Source: Flavobacteriaceae bacterium YJPT1-3 (GTDB lineage Bacteria; Bacteroidota; Bacteroidia; Flavobacteriales; Flavobacteriaceae). Taken from it: 64,000 bases of DNA. Location of the stretch: NCBI GenBank assembly GCA_029866965.1, contig CP123444.1, positions 2,732,501 through 2,796,500 on the forward strand, given 5' to 3'. Positions 18,901 through 27,109 of this stretch are shown one piece after another. Every line of letters begins with the position of its first letter. Positions within the stretch are counted from its first letter, which is position 1. Both the position numbers and the translations under genes were made by a program. Under the pieces are notes generated by a model, which was not told the origin of the DNA, searched no databases, and saw only the letters and a program-made list of their open reading frames with translations.

Positions 18901-19628
18901 GAGAAAAAGGAAGCAATTCAGAACGCGAGATGGCCAATGCCATGTATTTGGCCGGTTTTGATGTGAAAGACGTCCATATGACCGATTTGATCAGTGGACG
19001 GGAAACTTTAGAAGATATACAATTCATCGGTGCCGTAGGTGGCTTTAGCAATTCTGATGTCCTAGGTTCAGCCAAAGGCTGGGCCGGAGCGTTTAAATAC
19101 AATGAAAAAGCACGAACCGCTTTAAAGCGCTTTTTCGAACGGGAAGACACCCTGTCGATTGGGATCTGCAATGGCTGTCAATTATTCATGGAATTGGAAT
19201 TGATCCATCCGGAGCATGAGCAACACGGGAAGATGACCTATAACGATTCCGGGAAACACGAAAGCGCCTTTACCAGTGTAGAGATTGGCGAGAATCGCTC
19301 GGTTATGCTTGGGAATATGCAGGGTGCTCAGTTGGGCGTCTGGATCTCCCATGGCGAGGGAAAATTTGAACTGCCATTGGATCGGGAACACTATCACATC
19401 GTCGCAACCTACGGTTACGAGCAGTATCCTGCCAATCCTAACGGATCGACTTACAATACAGCCATGCTCTGTGATAAGACCGGAAGACATTTGGTCACCA
19501 TGCCGCATATCGAACGATCTATTTTCCCCTGGAACTGGGCCTACTATCCACGCCATAGAACGGACGAGGTGAGTCCGTGGCTGCAGGCGTTCCGCAATGC
19601 CAGAAGTTGGATTTTGGAAAATTCGTAA
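15963..19628 (+). CDS. purL: Phosphoribosylformylglycinamidine synthase
   Basis: A 1,221-residue large-type PurL that carries out the fourth step of purine synthesis in the cytosol: FGAR, glutamine and ATP give FGAM. The order is N-terminal PurS-like region, two AIR-synthase-like halves and a C-terminal class I glutamine amidotransferase. Visible marks are QVNSEHCRHKIF, KAETHNFPTTVEPFNGAATG with the metal/ATP site, IHDHGAGG, and in the amidotransferase GICNGCQLFMEL with its nucleophile Cys and the PHIERSIFPW end. All are intact. The length is close to the E. coli enzyme (1,295). It stands alone in the purine sense: neighbours are not purine genes. A 14-bp palindrome copy at 18369 encodes AFAKA between conserved segments. 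Confidence 0.97.
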   Translation: MIHFFGNPDQTIYAVQSLQSFSAEDVEKLNWLFGEAPHIESASIDAFFIGPRATMITPWSTNATEITQNMGIAGIIRIEQFQGCSADYEEYDTMLSQKYEGLDQALFTIAVTPEEILEIEDIAGYNEQEGLALSPEEIDYLKQVSERIGRRLTDSEVFGFSQVNSEHCRHKIFNGTFVIDNEEKPSSLFKLIKKTTAQHPNGVVSAYKDNVAFLSGPKAVQFAPVKADVPDFYKEQEFDSVISLKAETHNFPTTVEPFNGAATGSGGEIRDRLAGGKGSIPLAGTAVYMTAYSRLEEQRPWENVPARNWLYQTPLDILIKASNGASDFGNKFGQPLINGSILTFEHQEHDRMLGYDKVIMQAGGIGYGKREQAQKDTPQQGDQIIVMGGENYRIGMGGAAVSSADTGAFSSGIELNAIQRSNPEMQKRAANAIRGLVESKHNPIISIHDHGAGGHLNCLSELVEETGGEIDLDQLPVGDPTLSSKEIIGNESQERMGLVIGKQDTAYLKRVAERERAPLYEVGEVTGDHRFTFRSKTTGKSPMDLDLHDMFGSSPQTVMRDTTIKRDYEEVHYSLEHFHDYLEAVLQLEAVACKDWLTNKVDRCVGGRVAKQQCAGPLQLPLNNLGVMALDFKGKEGIATAMGHAPVSALIDPVAGSRNAIAEALTNLVWAPLENGLQSVSLSANWMWPCNNPGEDARLYEAVKSISDFAIELGINVPTGKDSLSMKQKYPDGEVLAPGTVIISAAGHCKDIKKVVEPVLQYGGSSLYYLRMSSDSFKLGGSSFAQIRNKVGRETPSIKDASAFAKAFSTLQQAIDENLILAGHDVASGGLITTLLEMCFPTPGVGATFDLNGLEETDLIKLLFAENAGVVIQASKDDALEALFDDNQVSLTRIGQPTNKEELVLRNHGVELGLNIPSLRDTWYKTSYLLDRKQTAAELAKVRYDNYAQQPLAFRFSPEFDGHLPSNKMDVERPKAAILREKGSNSEREMANAMYLAGFDVKDVHMTDLISGRETLEDIQFIGAVGGFSNSDVLGSAKGWAGAFKYNEKARTALKRFFEREDTLSIGICNGCQLFMELELIHPEHEQHGKMTYNDSGKHESAFTSVEIGENRSVMLGNMQGAQLGVWISHGEGKFELPLDREHYHIVATYGYEQYPANPNGSTYNTAMLCDKTGRHLVTMPHIERSIFPWNWAYYPRHRTDEVSPWLQAFRNARSWILENS
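18369..18382. repeat. 14-bp palindrome GCTTTCGCGAAAGC, copy 3
   Basis: Exact copy in purL, read as Ala-Phe-Ala-Lys-Ala. With one base on each side it is a 16-bp palindrome. Confidence 0.9.
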
Positions 19629-19653
19629 CTTGGCACACCCAAATAGGTGTACT

Positions 19654-22053
19654 ATGAACAATCGGCTACTGCTCGCCTGCTGTTTGCTGTTGACGAGTCT
19701 GCTATTCGCTCAGCAACCTCAAGTCTATAAGCGTGCTAAAGTATATTACAGTAGCCCGGAAGGTCTTGAACGCTTAGCTCAAGCAGGGATCCCTGTGGAT
19801 CACGGAATCCACAAGCGCAACACCTTTGTTATTTCTGACTTTTCCACTTCTGAAATTGCACAAATAGAGCGATCGGGCTACCGTTTGGAGGTCTTGGTAG
19901 AAGACGTTGATCAAGAATATCAAGAACGTAAAGAAAACGCAATTACCCCCGATCTATCAAAAAATGCAGGGTGTCAGAACAATACCATCGACTATGCGAC
20001 CCCGGTAAATTACAAGTCGGGCTCCATGGGAGGTTATCTGAACTATCAGGAAGTGCTGGATGAATTAGATGCCATGCGAGCGCTTTATCCCGATTTGATC
20101 ACTACCCGTGCTGACGTTGGGAGTTTTACAACCAATGGTACGGCTCCGGCCGGTTATGATCTCGATATTCCCATTGGCGGCAACTCCATACAGTGGGTGC
20201 GTATCTCTAACAACGCGGATGTGGATGAAGCAGAATCCGAAATTCTCTATACTGCTCTTCACCATGCGCGGGAGCCCAACTCCATGCAGCAGCTTATTTT
20301 CTTTATGTGGTATTTACTTGAAAATTACGAGAGTGATCCTCAGGTAAAATACCTGCTCGACCAGACCGAACTCTATTTCATCCCGGTGGTCAATCCGGAT
20401 GGATACCTGTATAATCAATATACCAATCCTGATGGAGGCGGTAACTGGAGAAAGAATCGATTCAACGCCTATGGGGTCGATAACAACCGGAATTACGATT
20501 ATTATATCAACGGTGACCCCGGGATGGGCATCTGGGGAGGCGATGGAGCCTCCAGCGATACTAATAATGGGACCTATCACGGACCGGCTCCATTCAGTGA
20601 ACCCGAAAACCAGGCGATCAAATTTTTTGTGGAACAACACGAATTTGTGGCGGCTCTTAACAATCACAGTTTTGGAAATCTTTTGCTCTATCCTTTTGGG
20701 TATACCGCCAACACCCCTTCTTCAGAAGACGCCCTGTTTCAACGTATCTCAGAACGAATGGTCAGTCAAAACGGTTACGCCAATATACTCGCCTCTGAGC
20801 TGTACAGTGCGGCCGGTGACAGTGATGATTTTATGTACGGCACGGTTGGTACGCATGACAAGATATACGCCATGACCCCTGAAATTGGATCCACTTTTTG
20901 GCCTACTCCGGCGGAGATCGAAGGCATCAATAAAGCGATGGTATTCCACAATCTGGAATTGGGCTTTATGGTTAATCCCTATGCTATTGGTGTAGATCAG
21001 GGCACAACCTTCGTCGACGCCACTACCTTTGAGGTGCCTTACGAACTACAAGTATTGGGCTTGATCACCGGTGGACAGGACTTCACGGTAAGCCTAGTCC
21101 CAGTGACCAGCAACATCATCAGCACAGGTCCCTCCAATACATATGCTAACCGAATGACGGGAGAGGTGCTAAGCGACGCCCTAACTGTGACCTTAGCTAA
21201 TGATATCCAAAACGGAGAAGAGATCCTGATGGACCTGGTCGTGAGCAATGGTCAACTGGAACAACGATCTCGGGTGCGCCGAATCTATGGGGCTATTGCG
21301 ACCGTCTTCCAGGATATGGGAAACTCTGTCACTGCTAATTTCGATAATGAAGGTTGGGGAACCACTACCAGTGATTTTGTATCGCCCTCCTCCTCCATCA
21401 CCGATTCTCCATCCGGCAATTACAGCGCTAACAGCACTAAATACCTCACCCTCAATCAAACGATCGATCTTACAGATGCCGTTGCTGCCCGGGTTTCTTT
21501 TCATGCACGCTGGGAAATAGAAGACGGTTGGGATTATGTTCAGTTTGAAGCCTCGGTGGATGGTGGTATTAGCTGGATTCCCCAGTGTGGAAACTATTCC
21601 AACGGCGGCAGCACCAACGGCACCCAGCCCATCGGAGAACCCCTCTATGATGGCACGCAGCTGGATTGGGTTTTAGAGGAAATTGATTTATCCGACTACC
21701 TGGGAAGTACGGTTCTCTTCCGATTTGAATTTGTTAGCGATCCTGCGGTTAATTTGGATGGCTTTTATTTTGATGATCTGCAGGTAGATGTAGTGGAAAG
21801 CAACTTAGGCCTACCTGAATCCGAATCTCTGCAATTCGAGTTATTTCCCAATCCTGCGACCGATATCGTTACTCTACAAGCCCCTCCCGGTAACTATCAG
21901 GCAAGTCTATACACGATACAGGGTCAACAACTGATGCGTCAGGAATTTGTAGGTAAGACCACCTTTGACCTTCAGCAACTAGCCAGCGGTCTCTACTTCG
22001 TCTCTGTTATGCATGAAGGAAGGACCGTTACCTTTAAGCTTATTAAAGAATAG
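19654..22053 (+). CDS. T9SS-exported M14 zinc carboxypeptidase
   Basis: A 799-residue secreted metallopeptidase. ATG 19654 is chosen because it gives a proper signal peptide (MNNRLLLACCLLLTSLLFAQ); an upstream in-frame start would bury it. An N-terminal propeptide is followed by the M14 domain. The zinc ligands sit in HHAREPNSMQ, the substrate-binding block is VVNPDGY...WRKNR..NRNYDY, a likely third ligand is the His of NNHSFGN, and the catalytic Glu is in TPEIGSTFWP. A jelly-roll, MAM-like region ends in NLDGFYFDDLQVDV. The last 75 residues (FELFPNPATDIV to VTFKLIKE) are a type A T9SS sorting domain. It starts 25 nt after purL. It likely helps to digest external peptides. Confidence 0.9.
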   Translation: MNNRLLLACCLLLTSLLFAQQPQVYKRAKVYYSSPEGLERLAQAGIPVDHGIHKRNTFVISDFSTSEIAQIERSGYRLEVLVEDVDQEYQERKENAITPDLSKNAGCQNNTIDYATPVNYKSGSMGGYLNYQEVLDELDAMRALYPDLITTRADVGSFTTNGTAPAGYDLDIPIGGNSIQWVRISNNADVDEAESEILYTALHHAREPNSMQQLIFFMWYLLENYESDPQVKYLLDQTELYFIPVVNPDGYLYNQYTNPDGGGNWRKNRFNAYGVDNNRNYDYYINGDPGMGIWGGDGASSDTNNGTYHGPAPFSEPENQAIKFFVEQHEFVAALNNHSFGNLLLYPFGYTANTPSSEDALFQRISERMVSQNGYANILASELYSAAGDSDDFMYGTVGTHDKIYAMTPEIGSTFWPTPAEIEGINKAMVFHNLELGFMVNPYAIGVDQGTTFVDATTFEVPYELQVLGLITGGQDFTVSLVPVTSNIISTGPSNTYANRMTGEVLSDALTVTLANDIQNGEEILMDLVVSNGQLEQRSRVRRIYGAIATVFQDMGNSVTANFDNEGWGTTTSDFVSPSSSITDSPSGNYSANSTKYLTLNQTIDLTDAVAARVSFHARWEIEDGWDYVQFEASVDGGISWIPQCGNYSNGGSTNGTQPIGEPLYDGTQLDWVLEEIDLSDYLGSTVLFRFEFVSDPAVNLDGFYFDDLQVDVVESNLGLPESESLQFELFPNPATDIVTLQAPPGNYQASLYTIQGQQLMRQEFVGKTTFDLQQLASGLYFVSVMHEGRTVTFKLIKE

Positions 22054-22129
22054 GTCGATTTCGTCAAACTAGAAGTCGCACGATTTAGGCGCGATCGAAA
22101 GCCTGTAGATGGTCTAGTAATTTCAAAGA

Positions 22130-22163
22130 TTGACAAAAAATATGGCCTAATTTTCCTATTTTG
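22130..22163 (+). promoter_or_regulatory. Possible promoter of the acyl-CoA ligase gene
   Basis: TTG (22130–22132) and TATTTTG (22157–22163) are 24 nt apart. The -7 element is one base short of the consensus TAnnTTTG, so this is a weak match. It lies 23 nt before the ATG. Confidence 0.4.
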
Positions 22164-22186
22164 CAGCTACAATAGGTAAATAACTC

Positions 22187-23965
22187 ATGAATATTAAACG
22201 ACTCTTCGATTTTCCTCATCATCAACTGGAACAGCAGAACCTGGAGAAAGCACTGGTTACCAAGTACAACGGCGAATGGGTGGCCACCTCTACGCAGGAA
22301 TATATTGACCAGGCCAATTGCATCAGCCGAGCCTTACTGCGGCTGGGCGTAGTTCCGAATGAAAAGATCGCCCTGATCTCGATGACCAATCGTACCGAGT
22401 GGAATATCATGGACATTGGCATTCTGCAGACAGGGGCTCAAAATGTACCCATTTATCCAACCATCTCTGAAGAAGATTATGAGTATGTACTTAACCACAG
22501 CGAGTCGACCTATTGTTTTGTGAGCTGTCAGGAAGTACTCGAAAAAGTGAATGCGATTAAAGATAAAGTCCCTTCCCTAAAAGAGGTGTATAGCTTCGAC
22601 TCCATCAACGGTTGCAAAAATTGGAAAGAGGTGCTTGATCTTGGGCAGGATGACTCTAATCAGAAGGAAGTGGAGGCCCGCATGGCCGCGGTAACGGAAG
22701 ATGATCTGGCTACCCTGATCTACACTTCTGGAACGACCGGCCGCCCTAAAGGGGTCATGCTTTCTCATAAGAACATTGTAAGTAATGCTTTAAATAGTTC
22801 AGAGCGTCTTCCAATTGCAGATGGCACGGCCAGAGCTTTGAGCTTTCTTCCGGTTTGCCATATTTACGAGCGCATGCTGATGTACCTCTATCAGTACAGA
22901 AGTGTTAATATCTATTTCGCTGAGTCTCTGGAAACCATAAGTGAAAACCTAAAAGAGGTAAGTCCGCACGTGATGACCGCAGTACCTCGACTCTTGGAGA
23001 AGGTGTACGACAAGATCATCGCCAAGGGAGCCGACCTGACCGGCGTGAAACGAAAGCTGTTTTTTTGGGCAGTAGATGTAGGACTTAAGTACGAGCCCTA
23101 TGGCCAGAACGGTTGGTGGTACGAGCAAAAATTAAAGCTTGCGCGAAAGCTGATCTTCAGTAAATGGAAGGAAGCTTTGGGAGGAGAATTGGAATTGGTC
23201 GCTTCGGGTAGTGCTGCCCTACAGCCCCGATTGGCACGCGTTTTTAATGCCGCTGAGATCGGACTGATGGAAGGCTATGGCCTCACCGAAACTTCTCCGG
23301 TGATCTCGGTCAATGACATGAGGAATGGAGGTTTTCGTATTGGCACCGTGGGGCGCCCCATTCCGGACACGGAAGTAAAGATCGCTGACGATGGAGAGAT
23401 CCTATGTAAAGGCCCGCAAGTAATGATAGGGTATTATAAAGATCAGGAAAAAACAGATGAGGTTTTGATCAACGGATATTTCCACACCGGTGATATTGGA
23501 GAGATCGATCCCGATGGGTTCTTACGAATTACTGATCGTAAGAAGGAAATGTTCAAAACTTCCGGTGGCAAATACGTGGCTCCACAATTGATCGAAAATA
23601 TGATGAAGCAATCCCGCTTTATCGAGCAGATCATGGTGGTGGGCGATGGAGAAAAAATGCCAGCAGCCATCATTCAGCCTAATTTTGAATTTGCCCGGGA
23701 GTGGGCCGAAAAGAAAGGTCTTAAATTAGGCGCTTCCAATGAGGAATTGATCGCTAATCCAAAATTAATCGAGCGCATCCAGCAGGAAGTGGACACACAC
23801 AACGAACGTTTCGGTAAGTGGGAACGGGTAAAACGCTTTGAGTTAACCCCCGATATTTGGAGTATTGATGATGGCCATCTCACGCCTACCATGAAATTAA
23901 AACGCCGCGTGGTGAAGGATCGCTATATCCATCTTTATAACAAAATCTACGAACACCAGAATTAA
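22187..23965 (+). CDS. Long-chain fatty acid–CoA ligase
   Basis: A 592-residue AMP-forming ligase that activates fatty acids to acyl-CoA at the cost of ATP to AMP. The adenylate-forming motif YTSGTTGRPKG lies near 178–188. Next come the GYGLTETSPV motif, the ATP-binding YFHTGDIGEIDPDGFLRITDRKKE block near 440, and the C-terminal lysine region. No signal peptide is present; it likely acts on the cytosolic face of the membrane. Its place right before the beta-oxidation operon says it feeds that pathway. A one-mismatch copy of the 14-bp palindrome lies at 23137. It is FadD-like in class, but exact chain length is not readable. Confidence 0.92.
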   Translation: MNIKRLFDFPHHQLEQQNLEKALVTKYNGEWVATSTQEYIDQANCISRALLRLGVVPNEKIALISMTNRTEWNIMDIGILQTGAQNVPIYPTISEEDYEYVLNHSESTYCFVSCQEVLEKVNAIKDKVPSLKEVYSFDSINGCKNWKEVLDLGQDDSNQKEVEARMAAVTEDDLATLIYTSGTTGRPKGVMLSHKNIVSNALNSSERLPIADGTARALSFLPVCHIYERMLMYLYQYRSVNIYFAESLETISENLKEVSPHVMTAVPRLLEKVYDKIIAKGADLTGVKRKLFFWAVDVGLKYEPYGQNGWWYEQKLKLARKLIFSKWKEALGGELELVASGSAALQPRLARVFNAAEIGLMEGYGLTETSPVISVNDMRNGGFRIGTVGRPIPDTEVKIADDGEILCKGPQVMIGYYKDQEKTDEVLINGYFHTGDIGEIDPDGFLRITDRKKEMFKTSGGKYVAPQLIENMMKQSRFIEQIMVVGDGEKMPAAIIQPNFEFAREWAEKKGLKLGASNEELIANPKLIERIQQEVDTHNERFGKWERVKRFELTPDIWSIDDGHLTPTMKLKRRVVKDRYIHLYNKIYEHQN

Positions 23966-24165
23966 AACGCACTAGCCGTTTTAAGCACAAAGTCCTTACT
24001 CCTCTCCTCTGAAGATCGGCGGCGATTGACGTCAGCATTCGAACGGTAGAGTTCACAGAGATAACTATGAATTTGCCAATTTTTAAGGGTAATGACTGTG
24101 AATTTGACACCTACACCCTTTTCCATTTAATTATTTAGCAGTCTAACTTAAATTTTTTACTTATT

Positions 24166-24183
24166 TACTATGCATGCATAGTA
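24166..24183. promoter_or_regulatory. Perfect 18-bp palindrome upstream of the fatty acid operon, likely MarR operator
   Basis: TACTATGCATGCATAGTA is a perfect inverted repeat. It ends 8 nt before the -7 element at 24192 and so covers the -33 region. MarR proteins bind such dyads and often repress their own genes; binding by the adjacent MarR protein is an inference. Confidence 0.7.
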
Positions 24184-24191
24184 TATTTTAG

Positions 24192-24199
24192 TATTTTTG
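24192..24199 (+). promoter_or_regulatory. -7 element of the fatty acid operon
   Basis: TATTTTTG matches TAnnTTTG, 17 nt before the ATG at 24217. No clear TTG sits at -33; that place is taken by the 18-bp palindrome. Confidence 0.55.
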
Positions 24200-24216
24200 A
24201 AGCTCAAGATTTGGCT

Positions 24217-24678
24217 ATGCAAGAAATGACCATTGACCATGCTTTACGGGCCACCTGGCAAGCAGTCACTAAAATGTACAATGAGCAGGCAGCTCAGTTC
24301 GACAGCACCATGGCCACCGGATTTGCACTACTCAGCATTGATCCGGATGAAGGCACTCCGTCCACGGCTTTAGGTCCGCGAATGGGCATGGAAGCGACCA
24401 GCCTTTCGCGAACGCTAAAATCGATGGAGCAAAGAGGATTGATTGAACGTCGTCCTAATCCTGAAGATGGTCGCGGAGTACTGATCTATTTGACCGATTT
24501 CGGTAAAGAAAAAAGAGCCTATTCTAAAGAACGTGTACTCACGTTTAACGCCGCGGTCCGCAACCGCGTAGCTCCAGAAAAAATCGAACATTTTTTTGAG
24601 ACCATTGAAGCCATAAATGACCTCATACAGAATAAAAAGATATTTAACCAAAACGAAGAACTAGCATCAAAAGAATGA
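24217..24678 (+). CDS. MarR-family regulator of fatty acid degradation
   Basis: A 153-residue winged-helix regulator. ATG 24217 is preferred; ATG 24226 (MTIDHALRATWQ) is also possible. The DNA-binding core reads MGMEATSLSRTLKSMEQRGLIERRPNPEDGRGVLIYLT at about 64–102, with the wing DGRG intact. Helices at both ends would form the dimer. It overlaps the next gene in ATGA, and the whole operon downstream is beta-oxidation, so it very likely controls that operon and itself through the palindrome at 24166. An acyl-CoA or fatty acid ligand is plausible but not shown by sequence. Confidence 0.88.
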   Translation: MQEMTIDHALRATWQAVTKMYNEQAAQFDSTMATGFALLSIDPDEGTPSTALGPRMGMEATSLSRTLKSMEQRGLIERRPNPEDGRGVLIYLTDFGKEKRAYSKERVLTFNAAVRNRVAPEKIEHFFETIEAINDLIQNKKIFNQNEELASKE

Positions 24679-27083
24679 GCAAACGTAGAATCAAAAAAGT
24701 AGCAGTAATTGGATCTGGTATCATGGGAAGCGGGATTGCTTGCCATTTTGCCAACATTGGTGTAGAGGTACTCTTGTTGGATATAGTACCTCGCGAATTG
24801 ACGGATAAAGAAAAGGCGAAAGGCCTTACCCTCGAAGACGAGGTGGTACGCAATCGCCTGGTCAATGAATCCTTGCAGAACGCGCTAAAGTCTAAGCCCT
24901 CTCCTATCTATCACAAAGATTTCGCTAATCGTATCGCTACCGGCAATATGGAAGATGATATCGCCAAGGTAAGTGAGGTCGATTGGATCATAGAGGTGGT
25001 CGTGGAGCGCCTGGATATTAAGAAACAGGTCTTCGAAAAATTAGAACAACACCGCACCCCGGGCACCCTGATTACCACGAACACGTCGGGGATCCCTATT
25101 AAATTCATGAATGAGGGGCGCAGTGAAGACTTTCAAAAACACTTCTGCGGTACGCATTTCTTCAATCCTGCCCGCTACCTGAAGCTTTTTGAGATCATAC
25201 CGGGCCCAAACACCGATCAGGAAGTGCTTGATTTCTTGAATGGTTATGGTGAGAAATTCTTAGGAAAAACCAGCGTGGTCGCTAAAGATACTCCCGCATT
25301 TATTGGAAATCGAATCGGGATCTTCAGCATCATGAGTCTTTTCCACACCGTTAAGGAAATGGGGATGACCGTGGAAGAAGTAGACAAATTGACCGGACCG
25401 GTTATTGGAAGGCCAAAGTCTGCCACCTTCCGTACCGTTGATGTAGTAGGATTGGACACCTTGGTCCATGTGGCTAATGGTATTCATGAAAATTGTCCGG
25501 ATGATGAGCGTCATGACTTGTTCAAATTGCCGGACTTCATTCAGACCATGGTAGACAACCAATGGCTGGGTAGCAAATCAGGCCAGGGCTTCTATAAAAA
25601 GGTCCGTAATGACGATGGATCCAGCGAGATCAAAACACTGGACCTGGATAGCATGGAGTACCGGGAGAACAAAAAAGCATCCTTTGGTACTTTAGAGCTT
25701 ACAAAAAGCATTGACAAGGTGGCTGATCGCTTCGAAGTATTGGTCAATGGAAAGGATAAGGCCGGCGAATTTTATCGCAAGAGTTTCGGGGAACTGTTTG
25801 CCTATGTGCAGCACCGTATTCCGGAAATCACAGATGCTCTATATAAAATTGATGATGCCATGAAAGCCGGATTTGGCTGGGGTCACGGTCCCTTTGAGAT
25901 CTGGGACGCTATTGGCTTCGAAAAAGGAGTTGAACTCATTAAGGCTCAGGATCGGGACTTAGCGGACTGGGTGCAGGAAATGGCCGATTCTGGTAAGAAA
26001 TCGTTTTATGAAGTCCGTGATGGAGCCACCTTCTATTATGACATTCCTGCGAAAGCATACCAGAAAAAACCGGGACAGGATGCTTTCATCATCCTGGATA
26101 ATATTCGTAAATCAGCAGAGGTATTCAAGAATAGCGGCGTAGTGGTCGAAGATCTGGGCGATGGCATTCTCAATGTGGAGTTTACTTCCAAAATGAATAG
26201 TATTGGTGGTGATGTGCTGGCCGGAATCAATAAGGCCATCGATCTGGCGGAGAAAGATTTTGCCGGAGTAGTCATTGGGAACCAAGGTGCCAACTTCTCT
26301 GTAGGCGCCAATATCGGAATGATCTTCATGATGGCTGTGGAGCAGGAATACGATGAGTTGAATCAGGCCGTAAAATACTTCCAGGATACTTGTATGCGCT
26401 TGCGTTATTCGAGCATTCCAACGGTAGTGGCCCCTCATGGGATGACTCTGGGTGGAGGCTGTGAAATGACCTTACACGCTGACCGTGTAGTGGCTGCCGC
26501 GGAAAGTTACATTGGCCTAGTTGAATTTGGTGTCGGGGTCATCCCCGGAGGTGGAGGCTCAAAGGAAATGGCCTTACGTGCCTCAGATACCTTTGAGAAA
26601 AACGATGTCGAACTCAACCGTCTGCAGGAATACTTCCTGGCCATCGGAATGGCCAAAGTTTCTACCTCGGCCTATGAGGCGTACGATACCGGTATTTTGA
26701 AACCCGGTAAAGACATTGTAATCGTCAATCGGGATCGTCAGATCGCAGCTGCCAAAGAAGTCTGCAAGTTTATGGCTGATCAGGGCTACACTCAGCCTAT
26801 CCAGCGCAAAGATGTTAAAGTATTAGGGAAGCAAGCATTAGGTATGTTCCTGGTGGGAACCGACTCTATGGAAGCAGGTAAGTACATCAGCGAACACGAC
26901 AAAAAAATCGCCAACAAACTGGCCTATGTAATGGCTGGTGGAGATCTATCCGAGCCGAGTTATGTGAGCGAACAATACTTATTAGACCTGGAGCGCGAAG
27001 CGTTCTTAAGTCTGACCACCGAGCGTAAAACCTTGGAGCGTTTAGAGCATATGATCAAAAAGAACAAGCCACTTAGAAATTAA
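24675..27083 (+). CDS. 3-hydroxyacyl-CoA dehydrogenase / enoyl-CoA hydratase
   Basis: An 802-residue bifunctional beta-oxidation enzyme: it hydrates enoyl-CoA and oxidises 3-hydroxyacyl-CoA with NAD. The dehydrogenase comes first: the Rossmann motif VIGSGIMGSGIACHFA at about 11–26, the catalytic block GTHFFNPARYLKLFEIIPG, and KDTPAFIGNRIG. The hydratase comes last, at about 490–700, with the oxyanion segment GGGCEMTLHADRVVAAAES and VGVIPGGGGSKEMALR. This order is the reverse of E. coli FadB and FadJ but is known in Bacteroidota. It starts inside the stop of the MarR gene (ATGA) and is followed by the thiolase gene, so the three steps are made together. Confidence 0.95.
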   Translation: MSKRRIKKVAVIGSGIMGSGIACHFANIGVEVLLLDIVPRELTDKEKAKGLTLEDEVVRNRLVNESLQNALKSKPSPIYHKDFANRIATGNMEDDIAKVSEVDWIIEVVVERLDIKKQVFEKLEQHRTPGTLITTNTSGIPIKFMNEGRSEDFQKHFCGTHFFNPARYLKLFEIIPGPNTDQEVLDFLNGYGEKFLGKTSVVAKDTPAFIGNRIGIFSIMSLFHTVKEMGMTVEEVDKLTGPVIGRPKSATFRTVDVVGLDTLVHVANGIHENCPDDERHDLFKLPDFIQTMVDNQWLGSKSGQGFYKKVRNDDGSSEIKTLDLDSMEYRENKKASFGTLELTKSIDKVADRFEVLVNGKDKAGEFYRKSFGELFAYVQHRIPEITDALYKIDDAMKAGFGWGHGPFEIWDAIGFEKGVELIKAQDRDLADWVQEMADSGKKSFYEVRDGATFYYDIPAKAYQKKPGQDAFIILDNIRKSAEVFKNSGVVVEDLGDGILNVEFTSKMNSIGGDVLAGINKAIDLAEKDFAGVVIGNQGANFSVGANIGMIFMMAVEQEYDELNQAVKYFQDTCMRLRYSSIPTVVAPHGMTLGGGCEMTLHADRVVAAAESYIGLVEFGVGVIPGGGGSKEMALRASDTFEKNDVELNRLQEYFLAIGMAKVSTSAYEAYDTGILKPGKDIVIVNRDRQIAAAKEVCKFMADQGYTQPIQRKDVKVLGKQALGMFLVGTDSMEAGKYISEHDKKIANKLAYVMAGGDLSEPSYVSEQYLLDLEREAFLSLTTERKTLERLEHMIKKNKPLRN

Positions 27084-27091
27084 AAACCGAC

Positions 27092-27096
27092 GGAGG
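27092..27096 (+). promoter_or_regulatory. Strong Shine-Dalgarno before the thiolase gene
   Basis: GGAGG lies 13 nt before the ATG at 27110 and pairs fully with the CCTCC tail of the 16S rRNA in this window. Most genes here lack such a site, as is usual in Bacteroidota. Confidence 0.5.
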
Positions 27097-27109
27097 TAAA
27101 AACAAAAAG

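Noticed and set aside
24061-24110. Two copies of TGAATTTG upstream of the MarR gene as operators
   Set aside because: They are short, not dyad-symmetric, and such AT-rich octamers are expected by chance here. The 18-bp palindrome downstream is a far better candidate.
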